Below, piece by piece: positions 60,642 through 64,000 of a stretch of DNA of 64,000 nt. The DNA is from Neoroseomonas marina (GTDB lineage: Bacteria; Pseudomonadota; Alphaproteobacteria; Acetobacterales; Acetobacteraceae). The first letter of the stretch is position 1. Each line of letters opens with the position of its first letter. Below the pieces are notes generated by a model. It saw only the letters and a list, made by a program, of their open reading frames with translations. It was not told where the DNA came from and did not search any database. The stretch covers positions 207,945-271,944 of the forward strand of contig NZ_JABBKX010000006.1 of assembly GCF_012927745.1 (NCBI RefSeq), read 5' to 3'. A program made the position numbers and the translations under genes.

Positions 60642-60793
60642 CGACCGCCCGTATCCCAACCCCAACGGACGCAGATAGTCAAAATCAGGTCGTTTCGTGT
60701 GCCAGAAATGGGATGAATTTCCTCATTTTGGTGCATTCTACCCCGAACCAACCAGAATTGCCGGAATAAATAGGAATGTTCCCGATGCAATCA

Positions 60794-60815
60794 TGCCTCG
60801 GGTAGTTCCGAGGCA
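60794..60815 (+). promoter_or_regulatory. Perfect inverted repeat over the ribosome-binding site of the second HTH gene
   Basis: TGCCTCGG, 6 bases, CCGAGGCA, ending 3 bases before the ATG at 60,819. The only Shine-Dalgarno-like word (GAGG) is within the right arm, so the RNA hairpin would hide it. As DNA it could be an operator for a dimeric regulator. Confidence 0.6.
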
Positions 60816-60818
60816 AAC

Positions 60819-61013
60819 ATGACAGATACCGAATCGCTACTCACACGGGCACAGGCCGAGAAATACCTCAACCTTCCGCCGAGGACCCTCGAAAGGGTCC
60901 GCATCAATGGCGGTGGACCGCCCTTTATGAGGGTAGGTGCGAGGACGCATCTGTATTCCCGCACTGACCTCGATGCGTGGGTACAATCCATCCGGTCCAC
61001 ACCGGACGCCTGA
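60819..61013 (+). CDS. Small helix-turn-helix (excisionase-like) DNA-binding protein
   Basis: A 64-residue protein. LLTRAQAEKYLNLPPRTLER is a helix-turn-helix of the MerR/excisionase class, and RINGGGPPFMRVGARTHLYS with RTDLDAWVQS is the wing typical of 'helix-turn-helix domain-containing' element proteins (the GGGPPF motif is common to them). It probably regulates the element or acts as excisionase. An inverted repeat covers its translation start. Confidence 0.82.
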   Translation: MTDTESLLTRAQAEKYLNLPPRTLERVRINGGGPPFMRVGARTHLYSRTDLDAWVQSIRSTPDA

Positions 61014-61023
61014 AAAGAGGAAA

Positions 61024-61056
61024 CGCGGCCAGTTACCACCGGGCCGCGCTTCATTT
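61024..61056 (+). terminator. Hairpin after the second HTH gene
   Basis: CGCGGCC (61,024-61,030) pairs with GGCCGCG (61,042-61,048), then CTTCATTT follows. It could terminate the HTH transcript or separate it from the 340-residue gene. Confidence 0.5.
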
Positions 61057-61076
61057 AACTCCAACCGACTGTATTT

Positions 61077-62099
61077 ATGATGAACCATAATAACGATGCG
61101 GACCACCGCACGTCCATTGCCAACCGCTTGATTGAGCGGACTACGCACTACCAACAGCGGTCCGGCGAACTGTCCCGGATCGAAGGCGAGACGACCCGCC
61201 GGGTGATGCTGCACCCCGAGACCGAGGAACTGATTACCGTTCCACCGACCCGCGCGGACATCGACGCGGAGGTTATCGCCGCCCTGATGGCCGATGGCAT
61301 GTCGAAGCACGACGCCGAGGTTGCGGTCTTGCTGGAACGTCGCGCGCAACAGGCGGGTGAACTGATCGAGAAGCGACTGGTGGAACGCTACACCATGTGG
61401 CCTGAGACCGACGCGGAGGTTGCGGTGTCCGCACATCGCGCGGGAGTACGTGCAGCGGATCGCATCCGCACATCGGAGCGGATGCACGACCGCATCGAAC
61501 AGGAAGTCTCGGATCGCCACAGGAAGGCCGTAGAAGCCCCCACGACGATTCCGGCGCCCACCTCCCCCGCACCGCTCGCGACGGCTACCACGCCTTCCGC
61601 AACGGCTGGCGTCACGCTTCGCGCGCAGACCTCCATCCGCCGCAGGGTTGTGCGCTTTAGCCGCCACACCCGCTCAATGGAGATCGAGAACTACAGCGCG
61701 GCGACCGGGCAGGTTTGGCACGATTGCAGCGGCGAACTGGCCTTCCGCATCTCGGACATGCTGGAAGGATGGCGCGCATTTCCGGTGGGTGGCGTGCAGG
61801 AAGTAGTTGGGGCTTATGGTTCCGGCACCACCTGTCCTGCCGGGTGTCCGGGTAACGGGAAGAACGGACAACCCGCGCAATGGCATTCCTTCATCCGCAT
61901 CCCCTGCCGGGTGGGTGTCGATAGGAACTGGCACAACCTCGAATACACGGACGCGGAAACCGATGCAGCGGTGCAGGCAGCTATTGCGCAGGCCAAGGCA
62001 CAGGACCCGCACTGTGTTGGTGTAGTTCTGAGCCTCACCGGAGCCGTTGATCTGGCGTCCGGTGGTGTCGCACCGGCTTTCGCTGGGAGGCCGCTCTAA
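61077..62099 (+). CDS. Unrecognised 340-residue protein of the tRNA-Ser element
   Basis: No family recognised. Residues 1-150 are charged and helical (MSKHDAEVAVLLERRAQQAG, RIEQEVSDRHRKAVEA). A Pro/Thr/Ala linker (about 153-178) separates this from a basic patch (IRRRVVRFSRHTRS, 187-200) and a C-terminal domain with Cys217, a C-x3-C at 253-257 (TTCPAGCPGNGKNG), His270, Cys277 and Cys313. This may bind zinc. Two adjacent ATGs start it, without a clear ribosome-binding site. Its TAA overlaps the next ATG (TAATG). Lack of phage structural or replication motifs leaves the role open; it could be a replication, packaging-interference or defence protein. Confidence 0.7.
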   Translation: MMNHNNDADHRTSIANRLIERTTHYQQRSGELSRIEGETTRRVMLHPETEELITVPPTRADIDAEVIAALMADGMSKHDAEVAVLLERRAQQAGELIEKRLVERYTMWPETDAEVAVSAHRAGVRAADRIRTSERMHDRIEQEVSDRHRKAVEAPTTIPAPTSPAPLATATTPSATAGVTLRAQTSIRRRVVRFSRHTRSMEIENYSAATGQVWHDCSGELAFRISDMLEGWRAFPVGGVQEVVGAYGSGTTCPAGCPGNGKNGQPAQWHSFIRIPCRVGVDRNWHNLEYTDAETDAAVQAAIAQAKAQDPHCVGVVLSLTGAVDLASGGVAPAFAGRPL

Positions 62100-62197
62100 T
62101 GCCTCCACAGCACGTCTCCATGATGACGCACGTCTACACCGACAACGAAGGACAGGTACGCCCCCTCGCAATACCCGCTGGAGGAACAGGACGCTGA
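62099..62197 (+). pseudogene. Truncated 5' end of an element gene at the right junction
   Basis: An ATG overlapping the previous stop opens a frame of 32 codons (MPPQHVSMMTHVYTDNEGQV, then a short unrelated end). Up to about 62,156 the codon use is that of the element. After it the GC-rich chromosomal sequence begins and the frame soon stops. Best read as the start of a gene cut off at the junction. Confidence 0.5.
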
Positions 62198-62288
62198 GAA
62201 GCGCCGCTACATCCAGTGGGAGCTCGACCTGCCCGAGCAGATTCGGCGTGACGGCGATGCCCGCTTCAGCGTGCTGGTGACGGCATGA
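62157..62288 (+). pseudogene. 3' stump of a chromosomal gene cut by the element
   Basis: An open frame without any start codon encodes about 43 residues (YAPSQYPLEEQDAEKRRYIQ, then WELDLPEQIRRDGDARFSVL and a short end). Codons are GC-rich and protein-like, and the TGA overlaps the ATG of the receptor gene (ATGA), as in an intact operon. The 5' part is absent. The family is not recognised. Confidence 0.6.
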
Positions 62289-63265
62289 CTGCCCTTCATC
62301 GCCGCGCCGCGTTGCTTGCCGCGGGCGGGCTGCTGGCGCGCCCCGCCCTGGCGCAGGGCTGGCGCCCTGCGCAACCCGTGCGCTGCGTCATCGGCGCTGC
62401 GGCAGGCGGCACCCTCGACATCCATGCCCGCGCAGCCGCCCCCGTGCTGGCCGAGCGCATGGGCCAGCCCGCCGTGATGGAGAACAGCGGCGGCGCGGCG
62501 GGGCGCATCGCCTCGGCGCTCGTGGGCCGCGCGGCCCCGGACGGGCAGACGCTGCTGGTCGCCTCCGGTGACGGCATCATCATCTCCGACATCCTCTACG
62601 GGCCGACGCAGGGTCGGCTGCGGTCGCGCCTGAGGCCGGTGACGATGACGATCATCGCGGCGCAGCTGCTGGTGACGCATCCGCGCAGCGGCATCCGCAG
62701 CGTGCAGGACTACCTGGCTCGGGCGCGCAGCAGCAATGGCGTGACGCTCGGCGTGCCCGGCTATGGCGGCATTGCCCACCTGATCAGCGAGATGGTGAAC
62801 CGCGGCCTCGGCGACATGCGTGTCACGCACGTTCCTTATCGTGGCGGCGGGCCGGCGACGGTGGATCTGCTGGCGGGGCAAATCGATGCCATGATCATTA
62901 CTCTGCCGGCGGTAACCGAACATGTTCGCCAGGGCCGCCTGATCCCGCTCGCCGTCTCCACGTTGCAGCGTGACGCGGCCATGCAGGATGTGCCGACCAT
63001 CGCGGAGAGCCTGCTGCCTGGCTTCGACGCGCCCAGCACCCAGGGCGTGTTGGTGCCCGAGGCGACGCCCGAGCCGATCGTCGAGGCCTGGGCTCAGGCC
63101 TGGCGCGCTGCGCTACGCACGGAGGCAGTGACGCGCAGGCTGACGGACCTTGGCTTCGTCATCACCGCAACGACGCCATCGGAGTTCGGCGCTTCGCTGG
63201 ACACCACGGAGGCGCGCTTCGCCGAGGTGATCTCCGCTGCCGGCATCAAGGCGGAGGATGCATAG
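62285..63265 (+). CDS. Tripartite tricarboxylate transporter (Bug/TctC) solute receptor
   Basis: A 326-residue periplasmic binding protein. MTALHRRAALLAAGGLLARP is the export signal, with cleavage near ALAQGW. Bug-family segments are VRCVIGAAAGGTLDIHARAA, AVMENSGGAAGRIASALVGR, RVTHVPYRGGGPATVDLLAG and SQG-type loop in FDAPSTQGVLVPEATPEPIV. The start overlaps the stump of a truncated gene, its former operon partner. Third such receptor in the window, again without membrane subunits. Confidence 0.9.
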   Translation: MTALHRRAALLAAGGLLARPALAQGWRPAQPVRCVIGAAAGGTLDIHARAAAPVLAERMGQPAVMENSGGAAGRIASALVGRAAPDGQTLLVASGDGIIISDILYGPTQGRLRSRLRPVTMTIIAAQLLVTHPRSGIRSVQDYLARARSSNGVTLGVPGYGGIAHLISEMVNRGLGDMRVTHVPYRGGGPATVDLLAGQIDAMIITLPAVTEHVRQGRLIPLAVSTLQRDAAMQDVPTIAESLLPGFDAPSTQGVLVPEATPEPIVEAWAQAWRAALRTEAVTRRLTDLGFVITATTPSEFGASLDTTEARFAEVISAAGIKAEDA

Positions 63266-63280
63266 CCGGCGGCGATGTAC

Positions 63281-63680
63281 ACCCCAGGCGGCGCGGCGCA
63301 TGTCGGCTCGCCTGCCGCGAACCTCCGCCTCAATCGGGTAAAGGGTAGCGATCCTCTGCAGCGTCTCCTGCGCGATCGGCGCTGTCCTGCCCTTCGCCAA
63401 TGCGATGAGCTGCCGGCAGGTGTGCGACCAGCAGAACGCCAGTGCGGTGCCTTCGTCTCCCGCGTCGCGCATGGCGAAGCGGAGTCTACGCAGGCGCGCT
63501 CGGTGCGAGAAACTGCCGTACCGCCCGGAGGTGGGTGCTGCGGTGGCGGTACGTGTGCACGCCGAACGTCGGCGGCCGCGGCGGGACGATGACAAGCTAC
63601 GGATCGTGCGAGAGACGCTGGCGCCTGGTGCGGCAATACAGATGGTGGCCGCAGTTCTTCCACAAAGATCTTTGCTGGCC
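63281..63680 (-). pseudogene. Fossil IS66-family transposase
   Basis: The frame at 63,281-63,493 reads RRLRFAMRDAGDEGTALAFC, WSHTCRQLIALAKGRTAPIA and QETLQRIATLYPIEAEVRGR, which is the IS66 transposase segment (LAFCWAHxRRxF ... SPIAxEALxRIAxLYxIEAEIRG). Towards 63,680, AKIFVEELRPPSVL resembles the family's KLFADETxxPVLDPGRG but in another frame, and the part between is scrambled. No start, no intact DDE set and no recognisable ends: an old remnant. Confidence 0.55.
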
Positions 63681-64000
63681 CGGACAAGTTTCGGCCGGTC
63701 CGATGAATGAGTCCGATTGAGCGCCGCGCGATTTCGCCTTCCAAAGGGCCGCAGACCAGCGCCGCCGGGCGATTGCCTCCCACGGCCGAGGACGGAATCT
63801 CCCTTCGTGAGCCACCCACCACGGGAACTAGTATCATTCCGTAGTGCGACTGGTATCAGTCGTCGGTAGGCCACGACGATCGTGAGGAACCGGGCAACGA
63901 GAAGGCCGGCTAGATGTCGCTGCTATGGAGGTTGTCCCTCCGGGGCTGAGGTTGGAGGCTGTGGTTGCCACACCTTCAACGACCAAGCCGGAGCCCCGGA
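63681..64000. other. Window end without a supported gene
   Basis: About 320 bases with frequent stops in most frames and codon use unlike neighbouring genes. TCCGGGGCT near 63,935 is repeated inverted as AGCCCCGGA at the last bases. An ATG at 63,925 opens a frame (MEVVPPGLRLEAVVATPSTT) that runs off the window; too short to judge. Probably debris from insertion sequences. Confidence 0.4.

Larger units (their letters stand above)
58915..62156 (+). mobile_element. Small integrative element at tRNA-Ser (about 3.2 kb, probably a remnant or satellite)
   Basis: It begins at the 3' end of an intact tRNA-Ser, carries a P4-type integrase reading away from the tRNA, two small DNA-binding proteins and a protein of unknown family. 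Its base composition is less GC-rich than the flanks, with long AT-rich gaps at 60,300-60,450 and 60,650-60,820. The right edge is set at about 62,156, where an element gene is cut and a chromosomal gene stump begins. I could not find a second copy of the tRNA 3' end, so the true attR is missing or lies outside the window. Confidence 0.65.

Noticed and set aside
60527..60790. Reverse open frame over the gap between the two HTH genes
   Set aside because: It overlaps the first HTH gene antisense, has no family and no ribosome-binding site.
58915..62156. Prophage
   Set aside because: No capsid, tail, terminase, lysis or replication genes; only integration and regulation genes with one unknown.
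62148..62160. GGACAGGT near the right junction as a copy of the tRNA-Ser 5' end
   Set aside because: Eight bases only, from the wrong end of the tRNA for a standard att core. Chance is likely.
1..64000. CRISPR array
   Set aside because: No regularly spaced direct repeats were seen. The hairpin clusters near pheS are irregular and each stem differs.

Overview
The window is very GC-rich, and its gene content and order are those of an alphaproteobacterium, most likely of the Acetobacteraceae (Roseomonas-like). The signs are a fused-style petABC operon, the ftsY-mtaB-dapF order, a formate dehydrogenase locus with its DUF3305/DUF3306/DUF6352/DUF6505 companions, a HIG1-type small membrane protein, and several Bug/TctC-type solute receptors. 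This placement is inference from gene content; no 16S gene is present.

Layout. 0-2.7 kb: a 3-hydroxyacyl-CoA dehydrogenase and both electron-transfer-flavoprotein subunits (fatty or organic acid oxidation). 2.8-12.4 kb: a HIG1 protein, an MFS transporter, a large MscS channel, an M81/MlrC protein, an unknown membrane protein and a two-gene molybdenum hydroxylase. 12.4-16.2 kb: hemF, divergent from the cytochrome bc1 operon petABC. 16.3-26.3 kb: a CoA-transferase, RidA, DUF4169, dienelactone hydrolase, PfkB kinase, RluA-type pseudouridine synthase, a LysR regulator with its divergent AhpD-like and flavin-binding genes, DUF6111-cca, and an ABC exporter. 27.0-42.0 kb: a large formate dehydrogenase region containing structural genes (alpha, beta, gamma), chaperones and maturation factors (TorD, Tat-signal peptide, FdhD, MobA, MobB, MoeA), a ferredoxin-like multi-cluster protein and four conserved proteins of unknown function. 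42.0-44.3 kb: a decayed alpha/beta hydrolase and a three-gene operon (C39-like peptidase, creatininase family, peroxidase-related). 44.3-57.6 kb: housekeeping genes ftsY-mtaB-dapF, cheZ, rpmI-rplT-pheS-pheT and lepA, with an MFS transporter, a RidA protein and a receptor between.

57.7-64 kb is the accessory end. A tRNA-Ser(GGA) gene with its own promoter and terminator is followed by a tyrosine integrase, two small helix-turn-helix genes and an unrecognised 340-residue protein. This short stretch has visibly lower GC. It ends at about 62,156, where a truncated element gene meets the 3' stump of a chromosomal gene. A receptor gene and a fossil IS66 transposase follow.

Two kinds of structure are not explained by genes. 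One is a dispersed GGGGGGAGAAG...CTTCTCCCCCC hairpin repeat, in three copies, one of which supplies the C-terminus of a protein. The other is runs of consecutive strong hairpins in the gaps on both sides of pheS. No clearly new defence or biosynthetic system was found. The best candidates for new biology are the small tRNA-Ser element with its unknown cargo, the hairpin arrays around pheS, and the unknown-function formate dehydrogenase companions.
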